Below are positions 56,431 through 64,000 of a stretch of DNA of 64,000 nt, piece by piece. A program made the position numbers and the translations under genes. This DNA is from Acidobacteriota bacterium (GTDB lineage Bacteria; Acidobacteriota; Blastocatellia; UBA7656), in NCBI GenBank assembly GCA_040754075.1, contig JBFMDH010000019.1, positions 1-64,000 of the forward strand, given 5' to 3'. The stretch's first letter is position 1. Every line of letters begins with the position of its first letter. The notes under the pieces are model-generated. The model did not search any database, was not told the DNA's origin, and saw only the letters and a program-made list of their open reading frames with translations.

Positions 56431-57597
56431 TTAATTTACTCCTTGAGTCAGAACCGGCAGTTTAATGTGCCGAGGTTTTAAATCTGTGATTTGTAAATCC
56501 TTTTTCTCAATAGGGTGATAAAGCGTATCTCTTTCCACAGGAATGCGTCCGGCTTCGATAACCAATTTTTCAATGTCGGCTTTGGTCAAATGATTGCTAT
56601 TGCCTTCCGCCAGATACGATTCCATCAAGGTTCCCCCGTCATTGATGGTGCCATCCAGGTCATCTGCGCCGAATCGTAAAGCGACTTGAGCAATGGTTTT
56701 TCCGAGCATCACCCAATAGGCTTTGATATGCGGAATATTGTCGAGCATTAAACGGGAAATGGCGATGGTTTTTAATGAATCAATCGCCGAAGGTCCGGGC
56801 AAACCGGATAACTCTGTGCCTTCAGGATGAAATGCCAGCGGGATAAAGCACATAAATCCGCCGGTTTTATCTTGAAGTTCGCGCAGTTGAATCAGGTGAT
56901 CGATGCGGTCTTCGTAAGTTTCAAGGTGGCCATAGAGCATCGTGGCATTGGTTTTAATGCCGTGGTTATGCACTTTCTCCGATAATTCCAACCAGCGTTC
57001 ACCGGAGGTTTTATGGGCGCAAATTTTACTGCGTGTAGGTTCGCGCAAAATTTCTGCGCCGCCACCCGGACAGCTGTCGAGTCCGGCTTCAATCAACCCT
57101 TCGATAACCGCTTCATCGGTCATTCGGCAGGTTCGGGTCAGATGATCCAGTTCGACCATCGTAAAAGCCTTCAAATGCATGTCCGGGAAGTTGGCTTTTA
57201 GCTCCTTTAACATTGAGGTGTAGTAAGCGAATTGAAATCGTGGATGTAATCCCCCGACGATGTGTAGTTCACGCGCGCCCTCTGCATAAGCTTTGCGGGC
57301 GACTTCGACACATTCGTCAACCGACCATTCATAGGCTTCAGGATGGCGAATGCGACGATAGAAGCCACAAAATACACAATCCGAGACGCAGATGTTGGTA
57401 TAGTTCATATGGCGATTCACATTATAGTAGGTCAAATCGCCATTGATGCGCTCACGTGAAAGGTTTGCCATTGCTCCTATGGAAATCAGGTCGTGGTGTG
57501 CGAAAAGTTTTACTCCGTCTTCAAATGACAATCGCTCGCCATTTTGAACCTTCTCGGCAATGGGTTGTAGCTCCTCAGAAATCAAACTAACGGTCAT
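56431..57597 (-). CDS. mqnE: Aminofutalosine synthase MqnE (radical SAM)
   Basis: A 388-residue radical-SAM enzyme. The cluster-binding CVSDCVFC (CxxxCxxC, about 71-78) and the segments [28 protein letters not shown] and [11 protein letters not shown] fit MqnE rather than the cyclase MqnC. It makes aminodeoxyfutalosine from chorismate-derived enolate and SAM in the futalosine menaquinone route. No other mqn gene is in the window. Confidence 0.92.
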   Translation of the reverse strand: MTVSLISEELQPIAEKVQNGERLSFEDGVKLFAHHDLISIGAMANLSRERINGDLTYYNVNRHMNYTNICVSDCVFCGFYRRIRHPEAYEWSVDECVEVARKAYAEGARELHIVGGLHPRFQFAYYTSMLKELKANFPDMHLKAFTMVELDHLTRTCRMTDEAVIEGLIEAGLDSCPGGGAEILREPTRSKICAHKTSGERWLELSEKVHNHGIKTNATMLYGHLETYEDRIDHLIQLRELQDKTGGFMCFIPLAFHPEGTELSGLPGPSAIDSLKTIAISRLMLDNIPHIKAYWVMLGKTIAQVALRFGADDLDGTINDGGTLMESYLAEGNSNHLTKADIEKLVIEAGRIPVERDTLYHPIEKKDLQITDLKPRHIKLPVLTQGVN

Positions 57598-57678
57598 AAA
57601 GTCTCCAATGGATTTAAAGCTTTAAATGTTCGCTCACCCCGATTATACAAATAAGCGCGGAACCGTCCAAATTAGGCT

Positions 57679-58779
57679 TCAATTCTTTCCGGAAAATAGA
57701 AAAATCAATAGTCCGATTATGATAATGAGCGTCAGAACAAAAAAGAAAATTTTCCAGAAACTATAGGGGCGTTCCCCTTGAACCAAACCGGTTCGCGCGT
57801 TAATCATCACTTGATAAGGTTTTTGACGGAATCGATAAGCGCCTAAAAATACCGGCAGGAGAATATGTTTAAAGGTAATGCCGGAATAATGCGAACGATA
57901 ATGATGAATGCGTTGCTCATCGCCGCCAATATCTTGACGAATGGCGTTTTCTATCGAAGGCACCATCTGTTGTTTGGCAATTTCAAACCCCGCTTGCAAT
58001 TCGATTTCATAACGTTGGGCTTTAAAGCCGGCAATAAAAGCCGGTTCATAGGCTTTCAGGCTATGCAAATCCCAAGGCTCAAGGGTTCTTAATCGTTCTG
58101 TAGCGATAGATTTTGTCGCCGCAACCAGTAAATCATCAAACCAGTTTTCAACCTGTCCACCCGCCGCATACCAACGGGTTTTTTGAACCTGTCGGGTGCG
58201 ACGCACGGAATTTCCCTGAGCGTCGGTTTGGGTAAACTCTTCGGTGACGTAGTAATGTTCGCCGCGCTCGCCCTCATAAAAGGTTGTCGCATGGGCATCG
58301 AAAGTCCAGTAAGGCAGATAGATACCACTTGCTCCTTCGCGGTAAGCCAGGTGCTTTAAGGCGTTCGGCGCGAACCACCGGGTTGACAACCATTTTTTCA
58401 AGGCTTCATCGGCATTTTGTTGGTTTAAGGAAAAGGGAAGAATGCCCTCAGGGGCAACCAAGGGATCAGCAGCCTTTGGCTGAGCGACAATCTGACTTCC
58501 ACAAAACGGACATTCGCCTGCCACCTGCGGAGGCGCGAAAGTAACCGTGGCGCTGCAACTATTACATTTGACCTCAAGGGCATTGGTGTAGAGGACTGCC
58601 AAATGTTTATCTGAGATTTGCAGGTATTGCTCGAATGCCCGTTCATTGACTTCGTCGGCAGATTGCGGAATCGGTTCTTTTCGACCGCAGAATGGGCAAG
58701 TTAAGCAAGCGTCTCTGGCATCATAAAGCAAATCGGCGCTGCAACTCGGGCAGGGGTAGCGATGAATTTTTTCAGCCAT
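57679..58779 (-). CDS. Zinc-ribbon membrane-anchored protein
   Basis: A 366-residue protein. Two zinc-ribbon pairs CPSC...CPFC and CNSC...CPFC (within residues 10-95) give two metal sites. A central beta-rich region (about 110-330) follows and the protein ends in one membrane helix (about 342-362). Similar proteins are often wrongly named primosomal N' factors; no helicase motif is present. Function unknown. Confidence 0.8.
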   Translation of the reverse strand: MAEKIHRYPCPSCSADLLYDARDACLTCPFCGRKEPIPQSADEVNERAFEQYLQISDKHLAVLYTNALEVKCNSCSATVTFAPPQVAGECPFCGSQIVAQPKAADPLVAPEGILPFSLNQQNADEALKKWLSTRWFAPNALKHLAYREGASGIYLPYWTFDAHATTFYEGERGEHYYVTEEFTQTDAQGNSVRRTRQVQKTRWYAAGGQVENWFDDLLVAATKSIATERLRTLEPWDLHSLKAYEPAFIAGFKAQRYEIELQAGFEIAKQQMVPSIENAIRQDIGGDEQRIHHYRSHYSGITFKHILLPVFLGAYRFRQKPYQVMINARTGLVQGERPYSFWKIFFFVLTLIIIIGLLIFLFSGKN

Positions 58780-58800
58780 AGATGGGAAATTCAGTTGAGC

Positions 58801-58849
58801 AAAAAGAAACTCCCACCACCTTTATCACTCCGCGGTAGTGGGAGTTTCT
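58801..58849 (-). terminator. Rho-independent terminator of the ribbon-helix-helix-like gene
   Basis: AGAAACTCCCAC (58805-58816) pairs with GTGGGAGTTTCT (58838-58849) over 12 bp. Reading on the minus strand the stem is followed by a U-tract from the A-run at 58801-58805. It ends the gene at 58890. Confidence 0.88.
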
Positions 58850-58889
58850 TCAAAAAACAGAAACCAGACCTTGAAAAATAAATAGGAAA

Positions 58890-59333
58890 CTATTCATTGC
58901 TGTGAACGATACTTTTTAATTCCGAACGCAAGCGTTCAATCTCTTCGATTTTCTGAGCGATGCTATCGAATAAAGCGAATTGACTTTTAATGCCCTCGCC
59001 GATTAAAAAAGCTGCCGATTCCGAGCGGCTCTTGAAAATTCCCGACTGCACAAGGGCATCAAGTTTTTTAAGCGAATCCTCATTGACCCGAACCATGACG
59101 ACATGGTCGCGCGATGACAGGGCAGATTCAATCGCTTTGCTGATCGACTCCGTGGCTTTACTCATAACTTCTCCGGTCTTCTGCGCGACTTCTTTTACAG
59201 AATCCTTTACAGAAGAAGCGATGTCCTCAAAGGTGTTTGATTGAGGAGGTTCAGGATTATCAATCCGTTTGACAATTATTTCATCATTATCCGGCGATTT
59301 CTCTTCGATAATAACATCTCCTGGTGTATTCAT
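58890..59333 (-). CDS. Helical protein with ribbon-helix-helix-like motif
   Basis: A 147-residue protein. An acidic leader (about 1-35) is followed by a Ser/Lys/Ala-rich amphipathic helix (about 36-70; KDSVKEVAQKTGEVMSKA), a strand-helix-helix stretch (about 75-115; VVMVRVNEDSLKKLDALVQSG..SRSESAAFLIGEG) like Arc/MetJ DNA binders, and a C-terminal coiled coil. The ATG at 59333 has AAGGAG upstream. DNA binding is inference. Confidence 0.7.
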   Translation of the reverse strand: MNTPGDVIIEEKSPDNDEIIVKRIDNPEPPQSNTFEDIASSVKDSVKEVAQKTGEVMSKATESISKAIESALSSRDHVVMVRVNEDSLKKLDALVQSGIFKSRSESAAFLIGEGIKSQFALFDSIAQKIEEIERLRSELKSIVHSNE

Positions 59334-59569
59334 TAAAAATGCTCCTTTCTCAACATCGTTACGATGGTAGTTGTTTCTCCATTTCAAAATTTCACGAAAC
59401 CGGTTTCTTACTGGTTATCTAGAATTTTGGCTTAATCCATTCCAACCTAGCAAGGCAATCAGTAAGAAATAAACAAATATACTGCGACCTGAATTAAAAA
59501 ATAACTGCCTGAAGTAGTGGTTACGAAAGCACTGGCGCGCGGGTTTAAGGGGAATGATTCGCGAGAGCA

Positions 59570-59596
59570 GGGTGGAATGGAATTTTCATTCCACCC
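59570..59596. repeat. 10-bp hairpin after the beta-barrel gene
   Basis: GGGTGGAATG (59570-59579) pairs perfectly with CATTCCACCC (59587-59596), just after the beta-barrel gene's stop at 59608. No T-run follows on either strand, so it is at most a processing or non-canonical stop site. The rest of the 274-bp gap shows nothing clear. Confidence 0.5.
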
Positions 59597-59607
59597 TTAA
59601 ATGCGGG

Positions 59608-61023
59608 TTACAAGAGTCTGCGAAACAGATTAAAGCCGATGACATATTTGCTTAACGGTAATCCGCTAAAACTCGAATTGTAGCGACTGGTTGTGGTGTT
59701 CTGGGAGTTGGTAAAGGTAAGGGCGAAGGCGTGGCGACCCAGCCGTTTTTCAATGCCGAAGCCGATAGCCGGTTTGGAACGATTTTCAAATCCCGTGAAT
59801 TGAAAAGTCACAGGATCAAAAGTCTGAATAACCTGGCCGGTCTTAAATCCAACACGGGGAACAAACTCAAAGAGCAAAGAGGTGCTTGGTCTGATTCGGG
59901 CATTTATGCCGAAACCGAAAGAGCCTGAGTGTTTCCCCAGGCTTAAATTACGCGCGGCTTGAGCAACCTCCGGCGGTTGATTGCGCGGCGATGGATTGAA
60001 GCGACTGTTGCCATTGGCATTCAGATGGAGCGCAGGGGAGAAAAACAGATCGACATATTTCGTCAGGCTGCGAGCCAGCATCGCCTGCAGGTTGAAGGTG
60101 AAATTATCGGTGAAGTTATCATTGCCCTCGACGCTTGCGTAGGTTGACAGGGCGATGGGGGAGTTTCCGGTTTCATCCAATAAATGGTAACCGAATCCGA
60201 GTTCGATGGTTTTACAAAATTCTCTGAATTCACAAAGCGGTGTTCTGTGAGCTTTCAGATATAAGCGATCCGTAACCCCATAAGTAAACGCGAGGGAAGA
60301 GGCGGAAAAACTGTCCAGTCCAAACAACTGGTCAATCCCGCTATCATTGATTGGCGCTGAGAACCTATGGGTGAAATGGACATTCAAAGCATGTTTGGCG
60401 ATGCGTTTGGGAGTCGGAAGGTTGATTATTTGATAATCATAATTTTGAACGGGCATTTGCGGTTGCGAATCTGTTTGCGATACCGATGGGGGCGCGGTTG
60501 ACACGAGTTCCGCTTCGACAGGGGAATAAGATTTGGTGTTGGTATCAATGCGAATTCGTTCGCCATTCACCTCAACATAGGCGACTCCGGAGGATTCAGG
60601 GTCGAAACTCACTTTTATATTTGAGGCGGGTTTGGCTTTTGGTGGCAGGTCAGTAATCGTCAATTCGCTCGATGCGGTAGTCGTCGGGTCACCGAATACT
60701 GGCGAACCGGTTAACCGGAATTTCCCCGGTTTATCAGGAGAAAACTCAATCTTTTCTGTGGCATCTTGATTAACAATTTTGTCGATTCCAAAAGCCGGTA
60801 AGGCGATTTTGTAATCTTGATCAAGCGATTGAATGAAGAGGGTTACGGTTGATCCCTTGGGGACAGCAATTTTTTCAGGGAAGAGTTGCGAATTTACAAC
60901 TGTTATTTTGATCTCGGTTTGGGCAAAGACTTGATAGGTGGTCGAAGCTGAAAAGATGATCGGAAAGGTCAATACCAAAAGCGATGTCAAAATGAGCTGA
61001 ACTGATTTTTGGTAGATGGACAT
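59608..61023 (-). CDS. Exported cupredoxin-like plus DUF5777-like beta-barrel protein
   Basis: A 471-residue protein. A signal peptide (about 1-34) is followed by a cupredoxin-like domain (about 36-128; TVVNSQLFPEKIAVPKGSTVTLF, IEFSPDKPGKFRLT). The usual copper His/Cys/Met ligands are not present at the expected places. A linker leads to a beta-barrel part (about 215-471) with alternating strands and a terminal LFRRLL; it resembles DUF5777 outer-membrane proteins. Likely location is the outer membrane. Confidence 0.75.
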   Translation of the reverse strand: MSIYQKSVQLILTSLLVLTFPIIFSASTTYQVFAQTEIKITVVNSQLFPEKIAVPKGSTVTLFIQSLDQDYKIALPAFGIDKIVNQDATEKIEFSPDKPGKFRLTGSPVFGDPTTTASSELTITDLPPKAKPASNIKVSFDPESSGVAYVEVNGERIRIDTNTKSYSPVEAELVSTAPPSVSQTDSQPQMPVQNYDYQIINLPTPKRIAKHALNVHFTHRFSAPINDSGIDQLFGLDSFSASSLAFTYGVTDRLYLKAHRTPLCEFREFCKTIELGFGYHLLDETGNSPIALSTYASVEGNDNFTDNFTFNLQAMLARSLTKYVDLFFSPALHLNANGNSRFNPSPRNQPPEVAQAARNLSLGKHSGSFGFGINARIRPSTSLLFEFVPRVGFKTGQVIQTFDPVTFQFTGFENRSKPAIGFGIEKRLGRHAFALTFTNSQNTTTSRYNSSFSGLPLSKYVIGFNLFRRLL

Positions 61024-61070
61024 AGCTTATCTCCTTTGTGGCGAAATGGTAAATCGGGATTTTTAGGTAC

Positions 61071-61112
61071 AGCCTGATGCTCAAGAAAAGCGGCATCAGG
61101 CTTTTGCTTTTT
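61071..61112 (+). terminator. Plus-strand-oriented terminator-like hairpin
   Basis: AGCCTGATGC (61071-61080) pairs with GCATCAGGCT (61093-61102), followed on the plus strand by TTTGCTTTTTTT. Both neighbours are on the minus strand, so the orientation does not match a known gene. Confidence 0.65.
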
Positions 61113-61131
61113 TTGAGGAAAGGTTATTTTG

Positions 61132-63198
61132 CTACGCATCCAGCAGTGCAGCAAGTTCCGGTGGTGTGGTAGCAGGGGAGAGACAGGTATAATTTTGACA
61201 CAAATAAGCGGTTGGCAAACCCTGAATGGCAACTTTTCCATCAATTAATTTGAAGTTTGCCATTGCGGTTTTGTCTTCAGGGTCAACCAGAGCAATGACT
61301 TTATTGGGAATGAATCGGGAATAGATTTCCTTTATATATTGCTTGATTTCATGAGACGATGGCTCACCAACCAGCACGAATTCCGCCGCCTCGTCCAGAT
61401 AAAAATCGAGCGCGCAAAGCGCATATCCGAAAGCCGTTGGGTAACGTTTCATTGCCGGTTGAATCATCCGTAAAATCGTCGTGGCATAATTGGCATAGGT
61501 GTGCTCACCGGTAATGATTGCGAGTTTTTGTAAAACCAGTGAGACAACCGAATTACCTGAGGGAATGGCATTATCGAAAAAATCTTTATTGCGGGTAATC
61601 AATGATTCGTGATCTGACGAAGTAAAATAAAACCCTCCATCCTGCTCATCCCAGAAATATTGAAGCATCTGGTCAGCAAGTGATTTAGCCTGATTGAAGT
61701 AAGTAATCTCAAAGGTACATTCATAAAGTGATAAAAATCCTTCGGCGGCGAAGGCATAATCTTCAAGATAAGCGTTCAACTTCGACAATTGATTTTTATA
61801 GGTGCGGAGCAATCGACCTTGGCGAATTAAATTTTGCATAATGAAATCGCCATTTCTTCGCGCAATTTCCCGGTAATCATCACGCCCCAGTATATTGGCA
61901 GCTTCGGCAAAAGCCGTGAGCATCAAGCCGTTCCAGGAGGTGATGATTTTGTCATCCAACCCCGGGCGAATCCTTTGCAGGCGTTTATAAAAAAGGGCTT
62001 TGCGACCTTGCTGGAGGATATCGTTTAATCTGGCAGTGGAAAGTTGATGCTCCTGGGCAAAGCTGTCCAAGGGCTTCTTTATATGGATGATGGAATTTTG
62101 GCGCTCAAAATTTCCGGCTTCGGAAATGTCATAAAAATCGCAAAAAATTTCACCGACCTCCTCACCCAGTAACTCAACGACCTCATTTCGTTGCCAGACA
62201 TAAAACTTTCCCTCGACGCCTTCACTGTCGGCGTCTTCCGCTGAATAAAAACCGCCGGTTTTATCGGTTAAATCTCTATAGATATATTCGAGAATCTCTT
62301 CGGCGATTCGACTATAAAAGGGATTTTGGGTGATTTGAAAGGTCTGTAAAAAAGCTCTCGCGAGGAGCGCATTATCATAAAGCATCTTTTCAAAGTGGGG
62401 AACCAGCCAAAATTGATCGACAGAATATCTGGCGAATCCGCCTCCGAGGTGATCGTAGAGACCACCGTTGGCCATCTGTTGCAAAGTTTCTTCCACCATT
62501 TTTAAAGCGTCCGGCGATTGCGTCCTCCGGTAATACCGTAATAAAAACATTAACGTCATCGACGGAGGAAATTTTGGAGCGTTGCCAAAGCCGCCGTATT
62601 GCGGATCAAAACTCAGGGAGAGGGAATTGAAGGCGTTATGTAAAAGCTCGACGGTGAGCATTTCATTCGACACAAAAAAGCGATTGGTTTTTTGTAGCTC
62701 CTCGGTAATTGCCTTGGCGCTGTCCTCAATCTCATTGCGTTTGGTGTGATAGGCATCGGCAATGGTTCGCAAAACCTTGGGAAAGCCGGGCATTCCTCTG
62801 CGGTCTTCCGGTGGAAAATAGGTGCCGCCGTAGAACGGTTTAAGCTGGGGGGTTAAGAAAACTGTCAGTGGCCAGCCGCCATGTCCTGTCAGCATTTGAA
62901 TGGCATTCATATAAATGGCATCGATATCGGGTCGTTCTTCGCGGTCAATTTTTATACAAATAAATAGTTCATTCATCAGCGTAGCAATCGCCGCATTTTC
63001 AAAGGATTCGTGAGCCATGACATGGCACCAATGACATGCCGAGTAGCCGATTGATAAAAGAATGGGCTTATCTTCCCGCCGTGATTTTTCAATTGCTTCA
63101 TCGCTCCAGGGATACCAGTCAACAGGGTTGTAAGCGTGCTGCGCGAGGTAAGGGCTGGTTTCGTTGATTAAGCGATTAGCTGGAGACTTTGGTTTCAT
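61132..63198 (-). CDS. YyaL-type thioredoxin-domain protein (DUF255)
   Basis: A 688-residue protein. The N-terminal thioredoxin-like DUF255 domain (about 1-165) opens with [21 protein letters not shown] and has [13 protein letters not shown] (CxxC). The remainder is an alpha/alpha-barrel with glycosidase-like fold. Related human SSP411 proteins have no settled function. The ATG at 63198 is taken; an in-frame TTG at 63210 is possible. Confidence 0.88.
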   Translation of the reverse strand: MKPKSPANRLINETSPYLAQHAYNPVDWYPWSDEAIEKSRREDKPILLSIGYSACHWCHVMAHESFENAAIATLMNELFICIKIDREERPDIDAIYMNAIQMLTGHGGWPLTVFLTPQLKPFYGGTYFPPEDRRGMPGFPKVLRTIADAYHTKRNEIEDSAKAITEELQKTNRFFVSNEMLTVELLHNAFNSLSLSFDPQYGGFGNAPKFPPSMTLMFLLRYYRRTQSPDALKMVEETLQQMANGGLYDHLGGGFARYSVDQFWLVPHFEKMLYDNALLARAFLQTFQITQNPFYSRIAEEILEYIYRDLTDKTGGFYSAEDADSEGVEGKFYVWQRNEVVELLGEEVGEIFCDFYDISEAGNFERQNSIIHIKKPLDSFAQEHQLSTARLNDILQQGRKALFYKRLQRIRPGLDDKIITSWNGLMLTAFAEAANILGRDDYREIARRNGDFIMQNLIRQGRLLRTYKNQLSKLNAYLEDYAFAAEGFLSLYECTFEITYFNQAKSLADQMLQYFWDEQDGGFYFTSSDHESLITRNKDFFDNAIPSGNSVVSLVLQKLAIITGEHTYANYATTILRMIQPAMKRYPTAFGYALCALDFYLDEAAEFVLVGEPSSHEIKQYIKEIYSRFIPNKVIALVDPEDKTAMANFKLIDGKVAIQGLPTAYLCQNYTCLSPATTPPELAALLDA

Positions 63199-63377
63199 CG
63201 GTAAACTCAATAATGGGATTTCGCTTTCAACTATATAAGGTTTATTTAATCTGAGCGAATCGGTCGGTCGGCAACCGAAGTTAAGAGAGTCTGATAACGA
63301 CTTGCGAATGGATAGTTTGGAATAGATTCATAAGGCGGCTGTGAGGGTAAATGACGAATTGTTAAGTTGACGAATGT

Positions 63378-64000
63378 TTAAAAGGTACTCCGAGTTGAAG
63401 CAATGACTTTTTGGTTATCAATGTTTTGTCCAAGCAAACGGAATTGCATGAGTCCATTTGAAGAATAGGGAACTGAAGGGGTAGTGATTGTAAAGGTAGC
63501 TTTTCCGGGAGAACCGGTAGCAAGGGTTAATGGAATGGCTTTATTTATGGTTTTCCCGGACGACAGGCTGACTGTAATCATTAAATAATCCCAATGAATT
63601 AACCTCCCGCTTTCGTTGCCGATTTGGAAAGCCATTTGATAAAAAACTCCTTGTGACCCGTTTCTTGATTGAGAACTCAATAATCTGAATGGAACGCCTG
63701 CGCTACCAGGGGGAGAGGTTTTCGTATTTGATGAAGTTACAACTTGTGAGTTTCGAGGTTCATTGGGTTGATAAGTTGTTGATGATTTAATTGGCGAAGG
63801 CGGTTGGGGTTGATGCGCATTAATTTGGGGTTTGGAATTACCAGTCGATTCAACTCGAATTGCAGGTGGAGAATTCGGTTTGGTGGGTTGAGGTTCGCGT
63901 GTGTTGTTCGTATCTGATTGAGGTGAAGGGGGAAGGTAAACCTTTACGCCGGGTTGGTCGGGTGTCGAAGGCTTTTGATTATGCGCCTGTAAATCTGTCG
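63378..64000 (-). CDS. C-terminal part of a Pro/Ser/Gln-rich protein (cut by window end)
   Basis: The frame stays open to the right edge, giving at least 207 residues. The visible start is Pro/Gln/Ser/Asn-rich and unstructured (for about 100 residues), and the C-terminal domain (about 100 residues) is beta-rich, with WDYLMITVSLSSGK and ATFTITTPSVPY. Such layout suits a surface or periplasmic protein. The start is outside. No family recognised. Confidence 0.65.
   Translation of the reverse strand, partial: TDLQAHNQKPSTPDQPGVKVYLPPSPQSDTNNTREPQPTKPNSPPAIRVESTGNSKPQINAHQPQPPSPIKSSTTYQPNEPRNSQVVTSSNTKTSPPGSAGVPFRLLSSQSRNGSQGVFYQMAFQIGNESGRLIHWDYLMITVSLSSGKTINKAIPLTLATGSPGKATFTITTPSVPYSSNGLMQFRLLGQNIDNQKVIASTRSTF

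Noticed and set aside
57449-57464. CACGTGAAA-containing stretch resembling parS
   Set aside because: Matches the parS consensus at only 10 of 16 positions and lies inside mqnE, far from parAB; likely chance.
1-64000. tRNA, rRNA, CRISPR arrays, transposase or phage genes
   Set aside because: Scanned for by eye; nothing with cloverleaf ends, regularly spaced repeats or recombinase/transposase motifs other than the Xer-type gene.

Overview
The window looks like chromosome of a Gram-negative, respiring bacterium with moderate to low GC. A complete Tol-Pal operon and lpxD show an outer membrane with lipid A. mqnE shows menaquinone made by the futalosine route. Exported TPR, caspase-like and CHAT proteins are abundant. 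Together these suggest Acidobacteriota, perhaps Blastocatellia, but that placement is inference; no rRNA or other marker in the window settles it. I saw no tRNA, rRNA, CRISPR array, transposase or phage gene.

Layout. 1-4252: the end of an unknown gene, then a GAF/PAS histidine kinase and an NtrC-type sigma-54 regulator overlapping by 4 nt. 4500-9827: tolQ-tolR-tolA-tolB-pal-cpoB on the minus strand. 9937-11796: a fused polyamine-type permease and binding protein (PotC-PotD). 12069-20336: a four-gene plus-strand cluster of exported proteins: a small Cys-containing protein, a caspase-like protease, an M48 metalloprotease with TPRs, and a TPR-CHAT protease-like protein. 20371-21209: a mazEF toxin-antitoxin pair framed by integron attC-like sites. 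21391-29866: TrkA-like protein, a molybdopterin oxidoreductase with a fused FeS/NrfD membrane partner, cysteine dioxygenase, CorA and small proteins. 30083-30214: a highly structured intergenic element. 30212-37246: a pseudopilin, an orphan histidine kinase, an acyl-CoA dehydrogenase and an orphan SbcC/Rad50-like ATPase. 37403-46914: a peptidoglycan-binding-domain protein, glycerate kinase, a lipoprotein, a second NtrC-type regulator, ssb, a bifunctional-nuclease-domain protein, parA-parB and lpxD. 47074-57597: xerD-like recombinase, then genes with an iron-sulfur theme (Mrp, ErpA-like, YgfZ, 2Fe-2S ferredoxin) mixed with a PuuD-like membrane protein, an exported peroxiredoxin, rpiA, a TetR regulator and mqnE. 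57679-64000: zinc-ribbon membrane protein, a ribbon-helix-helix-like protein, a beta-barrel protein, a YyaL-type thioredoxin-domain protein, and a proline-rich protein cut by the window edge.

How parts may work together. The Tol-Pal genes form a complete envelope machine under one likely promoter. The molybdoenzyme and its membrane partner should form a quinone-linked complex, fitting the menaquinone gene. Mrp, ErpA and YgfZ serve iron-sulfur enzymes of that kind. The best candidate for an undescribed system is the exported protease cluster (12069-20336), where two different Cys/His clan CD-type domains and an HExxH metalloprotease are encoded in tandem with short gaps. The mazEF cassette with paired attC-like ends and the 30083-30214 structured element are the next most interesting.
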